A DNA stretch of 55,338 nucleotides from Bacteroidota bacterium. Lineage in GTDB: Bacteria; Bacteroidota; Bacteroidia; Flavobacteriales; Flavobacteriaceae. Each line of letters opens with the position of its first letter. The stretch's first letter is position 1. The stretch is from the NCBI GenBank assembly GCA_949487855.1, contig CATAMV010000053.1, positions 1 through 55,338 on the forward strand, read 5' to 3'. The translations under genes were made by a program, and so were the position numbers. The notes beneath the pieces were generated by a model. That model was not told where the DNA came from. It worked only from the letters and a program-made list of their open reading frames with translations, and did no database searches. Positions 8,863-16,727 of this stretch are shown piece after piece.

Positions 8863-11617
8863 ACAGGTAGTTATACAGGCTAGATTTCTTGTTTTTATTT
8901 ACTTCTTCTGGAGTTCCCGTTGCTAAAATATTTCCTCCTTTTGTACCTCCTTCAGGTCCTAAATCGATGATGTAATCTGCTTGCTCTATAAGTCCGATAT
9001 TGTGTTCAATCACAATAAGCGAATGTCCACGCGCTATAAGGGCTCTAAATGAGCCAACAAGTTTGTTGATGTCGTGCATATGAAGCCCAGTAGTAGGCTC
9101 GTCAAATAAAAATAACGTCTTGTTTTTTTGCGCCCCTTTAAGAAGAAAACTTGCCAGTTTTATGCGTTGTGCTTCTCCTCCCGAAAGTGTAGAGGACGAC
9201 TGACCAAGCGCAACATATCCCATGCCTACATCTTGTAGAGGTTGCAATCTGTCTGCAATTTTGGTTTGTTTATGAATTTGGAAAAAAGCAATCGCCTCAT
9301 CGATGCTCATTGTAAGTAAATCGTGAATGGATTTCCCTTCAAACTTGACTTCTAAAACTTCTTTTTTAAAGCGTTTTCCGTCACACTCATCGCAAACCAA
9401 ATCAACATCTGCCATAAACTGCATTTCAATCTTCACCGTTCCTTCCCCCTTACAATTTGGACATCTGCCGCCATCTACGTTGAACGAAAAGTGCTTGGAT
9501 TGAAACCCACGCTGCTTAGAAACGTTTTGCTGCGCGTAAAGTTTCCGAATATCATCGTAAGCTTTGATGTATGTTACTGGATTAGATCGCGAGGATAATC
9601 CAATCGGTTTTTGACTGATATATTGAATATCTTGAAAGCTGTCCAAATCACCTTCTAATGCAGTAAACTCACCGCACTTATCTCCATAAATATCTTTTTC
9701 CTTTTTTACGGCAGGCAGCAAAATATCTTTCACAAGTGTGCTTTTACCGCTTCCCGAAACACCAGTCACGACTGTAAGCATGTGCAGTGGAAACAACACA
9801 TCGATGTTCTTTAAATTATGTTCTCTCGCACCAATGATTCGTAACTCATGAGTAGGCTTTTTTCGCTTTTCTGGAAGTGCAATTTCAGCTTTTCCTGAGA
9901 GATATTTTCCAGTCCACGAGTCTGCTTGAAGTATTTTATCAATACTCCCTTGCGCTACTATTTCGCCACCAAAAACACCTGCATCAGGACCTAAATCAAT
10001 AATTTCATCTGCTGCGTGCATGATGTCATCATCGTGCTCTACAACAATAACCGTATTACCCAAATCACGCAATTTTTGAAGGACCTCAATCAGTTTGGCA
10101 GTGTCTTTTGGATGCAATCCAATACTAGGCTCGTCTAAAATATAAAGCGAGCCTACCAAACTACTACCCAATGAAGTAGCAAGATTTATGCGTTGCGACT
10201 CGCCACCTGAAAGCGTATTTGCCCTACGATTCAAGGTCAAATAACCCAATCCAACCTGATTTAAAAAATGCAATCGGTCCTTAATTTCAACTAATAGCCG
10301 TCGTGCTATGTGTTGTTGATGTTCCCCCAAATTTAGCGACAGCATCGCTTTGGTGAGTTTGTCAATAGGCATGTCAACTAAGTCTGATAGGGTGTGCTGG
10401 TCAACACGGACGTAGGAAGCCGAAGTGTTTAGTCGTTTTCCCTGGCAGGTGCTACAAATAGTCCTTCCTCTATAGCGCGATAACAATACGCGGTTTTGAA
10501 TTTTGTAGTTTTTAGCTTCCAGTTTAGCAAAAAAGTGGTTGATGCCTTTCACATATTTATTGCCTTCCCAGAGTGATTTTTTTTGCGTTTCACTTAACTC
10601 AAAATAAGGCTTGTGTACAGGGAAATCGAATAAATAGGCACTGTCTATAAAATCATTTTTGTACCGTTGTAATCGTTCCCCTTTCCACGGCGCAACAGCT
10701 CCACCAAACACCGATAAATTTGTGTTTGGAATAACAAGTTGCTCATCAATCCCTATTAAATCTCCATAGCCTTCACAGTCTGGACATGCGCCAAGCGGAT
10801 TGTTAAAGCTAAACATATGTTCGTTTGGAGGGGTAAACGTGATGCCGTCAAGTGCAAATCTGTTGGAAAATTCACGTTGTAAATTATTTGATAAATTGTA
10901 GATGTGCAAGGTGCCGCTCCCTTCGTGAAATGCCGTTTCGATAGATTCTGCTACCCGATGAAAAAAGTCTTCATCATGTTTTAGAATAATTCGGTCAACA
11001 ATAAGCAAGATATCGTCTTTTTTAGTTGGTTTGGCGTCGTCTATGCGCACCATAGTGTCATTTAACCAAAGGCGTGCATACCCTTGTTGTTTGAACACGT
11101 CCAAAGTACCTTGTAAGGTTCGGTTTTTGGCAATATGAATTGGTGCTAGTATTAAAATTTTTGTGCCTTCTTTTATGGTTTTGAGATGCGCTATAACATT
11201 TTTAGTATCGTCTTTTTTGACTTCCTTTCCAGAAATAGGGGAGTAAGTTTTCCCAATACGTGCAAACAACAGTTTGAGGTAGTCGTAAATTTCAGTAGTT
11301 GTTCCTACTGTAGAGCGCGGATTATTGCTAATTACCTTTTGTTCAATAGCAATGGCAGGGGCAATCCCGTTAATTTGTTGAACTTTAGGCTTGTTTAGTC
11401 GTCCTAAAAATTGGCGTGCATAGGAAGATAAACTTTCTACATAGCGTCGCTGCCCTTCTGCATAAAGGGTATCAAATGCCAGACTAGATTTTCCTGATCC
11501 AGATAATCCAGTTATGACCACAAGTTTATTTCTAGGAATTTGCACATCCACATTTTTAAGATTGTGCATTTGTGCTCCCTTTATTTCAATATATTTTTCC
11601 TTTTTCAACGCTTTCAA
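8846..11617 (-). CDS. uvrA: excinuclease ABC subunit A
   Basis: UvrA finds bulky DNA lesions and loads UvrB in nucleotide excision repair. The 923-aa protein has two ABC ATPase modules: the first Walker A GLSGSGKSSLAFDTLYAEGQ near 36, the second GVSGSGKSTLVKDILLPA, and two signature LSGGESQR / LSGGEAQR motifs. Zinc-binding cysteine pairs are visible (CPDCEGYGD, CSTCQGKRL, CPNCKGEGT, CDECDGKRF). The length is slightly short of the usual ~940 but complete. It is a single gene, divergent from the ECF sigma factor. The 3' end overlaps the flippase gene. Confidence 0.97.
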   Translation of the reverse strand: MKALKKEKYIEIKGAQMHNLKNVDVQIPRNKLVVITGLSGSGKSSLAFDTLYAEGQRRYVESLSSYARQFLGRLNKPKVQQINGIAPAIAIEQKVISNNPRSTVGTTTEIYDYLKLLFARIGKTYSPISGKEVKKDDTKNVIAHLKTIKEGTKILILAPIHIAKNRTLQGTLDVFKQQGYARLWLNDTMVRIDDAKPTKKDDILLIVDRIILKHDEDFFHRVAESIETAFHEGSGTLHIYNLSNNLQREFSNRFALDGITFTPPNEHMFSFNNPLGACPDCEGYGDLIGIDEQLVIPNTNLSVFGGAVAPWKGERLQRYKNDFIDSAYLFDFPVHKPYFELSETQKKSLWEGNKYVKGINHFFAKLEAKNYKIQNRVLLSRYRGRTICSTCQGKRLNTSASYVRVDQHTLSDLVDMPIDKLTKAMLSLNLGEHQQHIARRLLVEIKDRLHFLNQVGLGYLTLNRRANTLSGGESQRINLATSLGSSLVGSLYILDEPSIGLHPKDTAKLIEVLQKLRDLGNTVIVVEHDDDIMHAADEIIDLGPDAGVFGGEIVAQGSIDKILQADSWTGKYLSGKAEIALPEKRKKPTHELRIIGAREHNLKNIDVLFPLHMLTVVTGVSGSGKSTLVKDILLPAVKKEKDIYGDKCGEFTALEGDLDSFQDIQYISQKPIGLSSRSNPVTYIKAYDDIRKLYAQQNVSKQRGFQSKHFSFNVDGGRCPNCKGEGTVKIEMQFMADVDLVCDECDGKRFKKEVLEVKFEGKSIHDLLTMSIDEAIAFFQIHKQTKIADRLQPLQDVGMGYVALGQSSSTLSGGEAQRIKLASFLLKGAQKNKTLFLFDEPTTGLHMHDINKLVGSFRALIARGHSLIVIEHNIGLIEQADYIIDLGPEGGTKGGNILATGTPEEVNKNKKSSLYNYLFKRNI

Positions 11618-11672
11618 AATCGAAGCATTAAAGGTATTAATTCAAGTACACATAAACATACAATGTGGATTA

Positions 11673-11704
11673 TTTGTTCTATATCAAATATGTTTTTATA
11701 TTTG
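11673..11704 (+). promoter_or_regulatory. Bacteroidota-type promoter for the ECF sigma gene
   Basis: TTTG at 11673-11676, a 20-nt spacer and TATATTTG at 11697-11704 match the Bacteroidota primary-sigma consensus (TTTG, ~19-21 nt, TAnnTTTG). The ATG of the sigma factor gene is at 11773, giving a leader of roughly 60 nt. Confidence 0.6.
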
Positions 11705-11772
11705 TATCTCATTCTTTCGCCTATACAGACACTTTTACTCAACATTTTTGTTTAACCCAAAAAGAGTAACTT

Positions 11773-12354
11773 ATGTCTATAATCCCAGATAATATATTAA
11801 TCCAACAGTACTTAGTTGGGAACAACGAAGCGTTTGAAACGCTACTTTCCAGATACAAGCAGCGTATATATAGTTTTATATATTCCAAAGTAAAGGATAG
11901 AGAATTAACCGATGATATTTTTCAAGATACCTTTATTAAGGTAATAAAAACTTTAAAAAAAGGGACTTATAACGATGAAGGTCGATTTTTGTCTTGGGTA
12001 ATGCGTATTGCCCATAACCTTATTGTTGATCATTTTAGACGTAAGCAACGTATGCCTAAGTACGAATCACATAATGCTGAAAAAGATGTCTTTTATCGAG
12101 TTTCTGAGCCCACACAGAATATTGAAGATTTTCTAATAAATACCCAAATTAAAGAAGATTTGAATGCATTAATCCTTGAGCTTCCTGATAATCAATATGA
12201 AGTTTTGCAGATGCGTTTGTATCAAGATATGAGTTTTAAAGAAATTGCCGAACGCACTAATGTCAGTATTAACACTTCGCTAGGAAGAATGCGCTACGGG
12301 CTTATTAACCTGAGAAAATTAATTGAAGAACGAAACTTAACAATGACGCAATAA
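11773..12354 (+). CDS. ECF-type RNA polymerase sigma factor
   Basis: This 193-aa protein has sigma region 2 (ELTDDIFQDTFIKVI, then FLSWVMRIAHNLIVDHFRR, about residues 50-95) and a sigma region 4 helix-turn-helix near the C-terminus (LPDNQYEVLQMRLYQDMSFK, then EIAERTNVSINTSLGRMRY). The NTSLGRMRYGL ending is typical of a widespread Bacteroidota sigma-70 family. No anti-sigma gene follows. Instead there is a 46-codon ORF 37 nt downstream. Which genes it controls is not visible here. Confidence 0.9.
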   Translation: MSIIPDNILIQQYLVGNNEAFETLLSRYKQRIYSFIYSKVKDRELTDDIFQDTFIKVIKTLKKGTYNDEGRFLSWVMRIAHNLIVDHFRRKQRMPKYESHNAEKDVFYRVSEPTQNIEDFLINTQIKEDLNALILELPDNQYEVLQMRLYQDMSFKEIAERTNVSINTSLGRMRYGLINLRKLIEERNLTMTQ

Positions 12355-12391
12355 GTAGATAACAAGGAGCGTTATACCATTAAACAATTTA

Positions 12392-12532
12392 ATGGATAAA
12401 CTTTACACGTTACTTTCTTCAAAAAACACGCCTGCTCCAACTTTAGAAACATTGCAATTCATAATACAATTTGCTTCGGCTTACGAACCTATTAGCGTAG
12501 GCAGTACCACTGCTGATTTTATTGCAAATTAA
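12392..12532 (+). CDS. 46-aa small protein downstream of the sigma factor
   Basis: The ORF reads MDKLYTLLSSKNTPAPTLET and continues to TADFIAN before TAA. It is too short for the supplied track. It lies 37 nt after the sigma factor on the same strand, with an AAGGAG-like stretch (aacaaggagc) about 22 nt ahead. From memory, similar ~45-50 aa proteins follow this sigma factor in other Flavobacteriia, but I cannot check this. No membrane segment is seen. It could be a small regulator of the sigma factor. Its last 14 nt overlap the 3' end of nth. Confidence 0.6.
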   Translation: MDKLYTLLSSKNTPAPTLETLQFIIQFASAYEPISVGSTTADFIAN

Positions 12533-13175
12533 AATCGTGTTTTTTTAAAACTGTCTTTCTTCCAACAGTTTGGGTTATAATGTCTTTACTTATATCCCAA
12601 CCTCTTGCTGGGCAATACTCTCTACCATACCAAATGATTTGTAAGTGCAAATCATTCCACTTTTCTTTTGGAAATAAGCGTTTTGCATCACGTTCTGTCT
12701 GTGTTACGTTTTTTCCATTTGAAAAACCCCAGCGGTACATAAGTCGTTGAATGTGGGTGTCTACTGGAAATGCGGGCACACCAAAAGCTTGTGCCATCAC
12801 CACACTTGCTGTTTTATGCCCTACGGCAGGGAGCTCTTCCAGGGCTTCAAAACTCTGTGGTACTTTACCTTCATGCTTTTCAAGCAAAATTTCAGACAAT
12901 CCGTGAATTCCCCTAGACTTCATGGGCGAAAGACCAACAGGCTTGATGATTTCTCTAATTTCTGCTACACTTAATTTTACCATATCTGTTGGGTTGTCGG
13001 CTTTGGCAAACAGAAGGGGTGTAATCTGATTCACACGAACATCAGTGCTCTGTGCCGACAACAATACAGCGATTAATAATGTGTACGGGTCTTTGTGGTC
13101 TAAAGGAATGGGAATTGTAGGATATAGCTCCGCTAATTTTTTAATTACAAATGCGACCTTTTCGGCTTTGTTCAT
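12519..13175 (-). CDS. nth: endonuclease III-type DNA glycosylase lacking the iron-sulfur cluster
   Basis: Nth removes oxidised pyrimidines from DNA and cleaves the abasic site. The 218-aa protein has the helix-hairpin-helix LPAVGHKTA with catalytic Lys at 121, and the catalytic Asp at 139 (VDTHIQR). In the canonical enzyme a four-cysteine [4Fe-4S] loop follows. Here only Cys188 remains (REYCPARGWD), and the other three positions are non-cysteine, so no cluster can form in the usual way. The catalytic residues argue it is still active. It is divergent from bcp across 31 nt. Confidence 0.93.
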   Translation of the reverse strand: MNKAEKVAFVIKKLAELYPTIPIPLDHKDPYTLLIAVLLSAQSTDVRVNQITPLLFAKADNPTDMVKLSVAEIREIIKPVGLSPMKSRGIHGLSEILLEKHEGKVPQSFEALEELPAVGHKTASVVMAQAFGVPAFPVDTHIQRLMYRWGFSNGKNVTQTERDAKRLFPKEKWNDLHLQIIWYGREYCPARGWDISKDIITQTVGRKTVLKKHDFNLQ

Positions 13176-13206
13176 TTTCGTATTTTTATCATCTAAATTT
13201 ACAAAA

Positions 13207-13656
13207 ATGCTACAAGAAGGAAATAAAATGCCTGAGTTTTCGGGTTTAAATCATTTGGGCGAGCCTGTAAGCGATACAGATTATGCCGGAAAGAAGTTAA
13301 TCGTGTTTTTTTACCCACGTGCCAATACTCCTGGATGCACCGCAGAGGCGTGTAATTTGAGTGATAACTATGCTGCGTTACAAGCGCAAGGCTACGAGTT
13401 GTTGGGCGTAAGTGCTGATTCGGTAAAAAAACAAGCTGGTTTTGCAACAAAGTTTGGATTTCCATACCCACTATTAGCCGATGAAGATCACGTTGCTATT
13501 AAGGCCTTTGGCGTTTGGGGGCCAAAAAAATTTCAAGGTCGAGAATACGAAGGGATTATTCGTACCACATTTGTTATTGACGAAACGGGAACTATTGTGC
13601 GCGTCATTAATAAAGTAAAAACCAAAGACCACGCAGCGCAAATTTTAGAAGGCTAA
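13207..13656 (+). CDS. bcp: thioredoxin-dependent peroxiredoxin (Bcp/PrxQ type)
   Basis: This peroxiredoxin reduces hydrogen peroxide and organic peroxides. I start it at the ATG at 13207 (MLQEGNKMPEF), giving 149 aa, the family length. The longer track ORF from 13045 would run through the divergent nth gene. The peroxidatic Cys44 and resolving Cys49 are in FYPRANTPGCTAEACN, with the intramolecular Cys spacing of the PrxQ subfamily. VWGPKKFQGREYEGIIRTTF is also a typical Bcp stretch. It shares a 31-nt divergent region with nth, so two defences against oxidative damage sit back to back. Confidence 0.94.
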   Translation: MLQEGNKMPEFSGLNHLGEPVSDTDYAGKKLIVFFYPRANTPGCTAEACNLSDNYAALQAQGYELLGVSADSVKKQAGFATKFGFPYPLLADEDHVAIKAFGVWGPKKFQGREYEGIIRTTFVIDETGTIVRVINKVKTKDHAAQILEG

Positions 13657-13660
13657 TTCT

Positions 13661-15097
13661 TTAGGAAGATTTGTACCCAAAAAGCTTTTTGCTTTTAATC
13701 AATTTAGATACACCTGGTGGAAGTTTGTTTTCCCAACCACTTTCACCAGTTTTGATCTGGTCTAAAACATCCCTTGAATAGATTTTCATATCGTCAGTGC
13801 TATAGTCCAATATATCTACAACCTTATCATTGTATTTAAAGAAGTTATAAAGCTCCTTCAACCTCGGATGTACCCGAATTGAATTACTATCAATTATACC
13901 GCCATTTTTTTGATCAATAATAGGATATAGATATACCTTAAGGTTTTTAAAGAACAGCTTTCCGAATGCTTCCAAAATACCACCACTTAAGTGTCGGTAA
14001 TACTTTTCGTTAAAAATCTCAATGAGGTTGTTAACCCCCATGGTAAGACGTATTTTCTTCTCTGTATATTCAGAAAAATACTCCACTAGGCGGTAATATT
14101 CTTTGAAATTTGAGATCATAACGGTTTGTCCAAGCGAGCATAATAATCGTGCCCTGTGCATAAAGTCTTCTTCGTCAATCTCACCTGTTGACATTAGGTT
14201 TGAAAGGGTGATCTCAAAAATGACTAGTGTCTTTTTTGGGTCGGTATCAGGCTCTCTTTCAAAAATCTCCAAGGATTTTTGATACATGTCAACGTTAACT
14301 TTCGTTACAGGTCTAAAACTACCACGCAGGGCAATGATGTTTTTCTTATAAAGCTCACGAGCGGGTAATAAATTATTTCCGTCTGGACCAAACATAACAG
14401 CGTCAGTCATGCCCAAACGAACAAGCTCTAAACTCATCAAGCGATTGTCAACACCCTTAAACAACGGACCTGAAAAGTTTATGGTATCGATTTCAATGGC
14501 TTCTCTGTCGATATGATCAAACAAATATTGCAACATTTTCTTTGGACGATCATTTTGATAAAACGCACCGTAAATCAAATTCACGCCCATCATACCCAGA
14601 GTCAATTGCTGAGACTTTGTGTCATTTTCCTTAAAGCGAATATGCGCAGTAATAACCGAATACGGTTCATCAGGCTTGGTTTGAAACTTGATTCCAATCC
14701 AGCCGTGACCTTTAAATTTTTTTGCAAAATCTATTGTGGTTACGGTATTTGCGTAGGTGAAAAATAATTTATCTTGATTTTTATTTCGGTCAATACGCTT
14801 TTCAAGTAGCCCAATTTCCCATTCCAGCATCTTGTTAAGCCTAGATTCTGATACATACCTTCCATCATCTTCACGACCATAAATAGCATCGCTAAAGTCT
14901 TTGTCGTAAGCGCTCATGGTTTTTGCAATGGTTCCAGAGGCGCCCCCACATCGAAAAAAGTGACGTACTACTTCTTGACCAGCACCAATTTCGGCAAAAG
15001 TGCCGTAGATATTTTCGTTCAAGTTAATTCGCAAGGCTTTTGCTTCTAAAGAAGGTGTGTTTTCAAAAGGATGATCACCAGCTAATTCTATGGGCAT
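13661..15097 (-). CDS. conserved 478-aa protein of unknown function
   Basis: I recognise this as a well-conserved cytoplasmic protein of Bacteroidota but cannot assign a function. It has a striking N-terminal block (FAEIGAGQEVVRHFFRCGGA, then SGTIAKTMSAYDKDF) and later blocks such as LVRLGMTDAVMFGPDGNNL, NIIALRGSFRPVTKVNVDM and LSGGILEAFGKLFFKNLKVY. There is no signal peptide, membrane helix or P-loop. Database names for relatives vary from memory, and none is supported by a motif I can see. It is transcribed divergently from the MBL-fold hydrolase and ends 4 nt from bcp. Confidence 0.8.
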   Translation of the reverse strand: MPIELAGDHPFENTPSLEAKALRINLNENIYGTFAEIGAGQEVVRHFFRCGGASGTIAKTMSAYDKDFSDAIYGREDDGRYVSESRLNKMLEWEIGLLEKRIDRNKNQDKLFFTYANTVTTIDFAKKFKGHGWIGIKFQTKPDEPYSVITAHIRFKENDTKSQQLTLGMMGVNLIYGAFYQNDRPKKMLQYLFDHIDREAIEIDTINFSGPLFKGVDNRLMSLELVRLGMTDAVMFGPDGNNLLPARELYKKNIIALRGSFRPVTKVNVDMYQKSLEIFEREPDTDPKKTLVIFEITLSNLMSTGEIDEEDFMHRARLLCSLGQTVMISNFKEYYRLVEYFSEYTEKKIRLTMGVNNLIEIFNEKYYRHLSGGILEAFGKLFFKNLKVYLYPIIDQKNGGIIDSNSIRVHPRLKELYNFFKYNDKVVDILDYSTDDMKIYSRDVLDQIKTGESGWENKLPPGVSKLIKSKKLFGYKSS

Positions 15098-15155
15098 GGA
15101 TGTGAGTTTTTCTCAAAATTATAAAACTTATTCTCAACCCTATGCATCAATCGTG

Positions 15156-15163
15156 TAATTTTG
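15156..15163 (+). promoter_or_regulatory. possible -7 element TAATTTTG near the MBL hydrolase start
   Basis: TAATTTTG matches TAnnTTTG and ends 4 nt before the GTG start at 15168. No convincing TTTG is found at the -33 distance, so this is tentative. Confidence 0.3.
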
Positions 15164-15167
15164 CAGC

Positions 15168-15938
15168 GTGAGCATCAAAATTTATTTTTTAGGAACAGGA
15201 ACTTCACAAGGAATTCCTATTATTGGCAGTACCGACCCAGTTTGCTTAAGCCAAAACCCTAAAGATAAACGCTTGCGTTCCTCAATTTGGGTGCAATGGG
15301 ACGATACAGATTTTGTGATTGATTGTGGCCCAGACTTCAGACAACAAATGCTTACATGTGGTTGCCCCAAAATAGATGCGCTTATATTTACCCACGAGCA
15401 TGCAGACCATACCGCTGGTTTAGACGACATCCGTCCCTTTGTTTTTAGTCAAGGTGCACTTCCAGTTTATGGATTACAACGTGTAATGGATAACCTTGCG
15501 ACTCGCTTTGATTACATCTTTAGTGAAAAGAACAAATATCCTGGAGCACCCTCTGTTATATCCAATATAATTAATGCCGAAAATCCATTTGTTTGTGATT
15601 CAAAAACTATAATTCCCATAAAAGTTGCACATTATGATTTGGAAGTTTTAGGGTATCGTTTTGGAACATTTGGGTATATCACGGATATGTTTTCTATTGA
15701 ACCGGACGAAGAAGCTAAACTGAGCGGGTTGGAGGTTTTGGTTGTTAATGCGTTACGCATCGACCCTCATCCATCGCACTTACATTTAGATGCTGCTATT
15801 GAATTTGCAAAACGGGTAGGTGCAAAACGAACTTATTTTACACACATTAGCCATAAACTTGGTTTTCACGACGCCGTAGAATCTTTTTTACCAGACGGAA
15901 TTCATTTGGCATACGACAATCTAACGATTACCCTTTAA
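15168..15938 (+). CDS. MBL-fold metal-dependent hydrolase (PhnP-like)
   Basis: This 256-aa protein starts with GTG. The metallo-beta-lactamase metal-binding motif THEHADH is at residues 75-81, preceded by the GTGTSQGIPIIGS loop and VIDCGPDFRQQ, and followed by a distal HxSH-type segment (YFTHISHKLGFHDA). These features fit the PhnP/RNase Z-like group of phosphodiesterases. The cellular substrate is not known; many Bacteroidota carry it outside any phosphonate cluster. A small membrane-anchored protein gene follows 1 nt later. Confidence 0.85.
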   Translation: MSIKIYFLGTGTSQGIPIIGSTDPVCLSQNPKDKRLRSSIWVQWDDTDFVIDCGPDFRQQMLTCGCPKIDALIFTHEHADHTAGLDDIRPFVFSQGALPVYGLQRVMDNLATRFDYIFSEKNKYPGAPSVISNIINAENPFVCDSKTIIPIKVAHYDLEVLGYRFGTFGYITDMFSIEPDEEAKLSGLEVLVVNALRIDPHPSHLHLDAAIEFAKRVGAKRTYFTHISHKLGFHDAVESFLPDGIHLAYDNLTITL

Positions 15939-15939
15939 T

Positions 15940-16134
15940 ATGAAACAAAAAATACTTTTTTACGTCTTGATATTTTCCGCTTTAATTAATTTATACTTGA
16001 TTTCAGATTATGGCAAACGGCTAAACTATGCACAAGTCAAAATTGATAAACAGGGAGAAACAATCACAAAGTTAAAGGACTCTATTCAGGTTTTACATGA
16101 GCTTAAAGCTGTACCTGCAACCATTGAACAATAG
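15940..16134 (+). CDS. 64-aa membrane-anchored coiled-coil protein
   Basis: The protein has one N-terminal membrane helix (ILFYVLIFSALINLYLI, residues 4-20), then a short heptad-like segment (VKIDKQGETITKLKDSIQVL) that probably forms a coiled coil. It begins 1 nt after the MBL hydrolase stop, so it is almost certainly co-transcribed. The 3' 32 nt overlap the convergent esterase gene, the longest such overlap in this window. Function unknown. Confidence 0.7.
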   Translation: MKQKILFYVLIFSALINLYLISDYGKRLNYAQVKIDKQGETITKLKDSIQVLHELKAVPATIEQ

Positions 16135-16726
16135 AAGTTAAATTATCTTGATTGATACCATGTCCCTGCGGGTAGGAATGAAACACAGGCGAAAATCCGT
16201 ATTCTTTCAGTACTTCTACAGATTGCACTGCCCATGCATAAGGCACAACCATATCTTCTGTACCATGGGACACATAAATTGACGAAAGGGTAGTGTTGGT
16301 TACTTCTACAACCCGAGGATCTATATAGCCACTAAGTGCAGCGATTCCTTTTACGTTTTTTGTGGCAAGTCCAACAGCATAACTTAGCATGGCCCCTTGA
16401 CTAAAGCCCATTAAATACACGTTTTTGTTGTTAAAGTCGTGATTTGCGGTATAATATGCTATGAAGGCATGTATGTAATCTGTTGCTTTGTTAACTTCTT
16501 CAGGTGAGGTCCAGCGCTCCATACTTTCTGTAAAATGTATGGGAAACCAAGCAAAACTATTTTCACCCATGGTTAAAGGAGCTTGTAACGAAACAACATG
16601 AAAGCGAGCAGGAATATATTCAGCGAAAGAAAACAAATCTGCATCATTGCTTCCGTATCCATGCAGTAGAAGTAGGAGGGGAGCGTTGGGTTGTGATGCC
16701 TTGCGTTCTAAGCAAACAAAGGACAT
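16103..16726 (-). CDS. alpha/beta-hydrolase, carboxylesterase/phospholipase family
   Basis: I start this gene at the ATG at 16726 (MSFVCLERKA), 1 nt after the stop of the upstream dihydroorotase-like gene. The track ORF extends into that gene. The 207-aa product has the oxyanion stretch LLLLHGYGSN, the nucleophile elbow GFSQGAM (Ser), an Asp in HGTEDMVVP and the catalytic His in PQGHGI, a full catalytic triad of the carboxylesterase/YpfH-type family. No signal peptide is seen, so it is probably cytoplasmic. Substrate unknown. Confidence 0.88.
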   Translation of the reverse strand: MSFVCLERKASQPNAPLLLLLHGYGSNDADLFSFAEYIPARFHVVSLQAPLTMGENSFAWFPIHFTESMERWTSPEEVNKATDYIHAFIAYYTANHDFNNKNVYLMGFSQGAMLSYAVGLATKNVKGIAALSGYIDPRVVEVTNTTLSSIYVSHGTEDMVVPYAWAVQSVEVLKEYGFSPVFHSYPQGHGINQDNLTSIVQWLQVQL

Positions 16727-16727
16727 A

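Noticed and set aside
13045-13656. 203-aa version of bcp
   Set aside because: The extra N-terminus is antisense to nth and unlike any peroxiredoxin; the ATG at 13207 gives the standard length.
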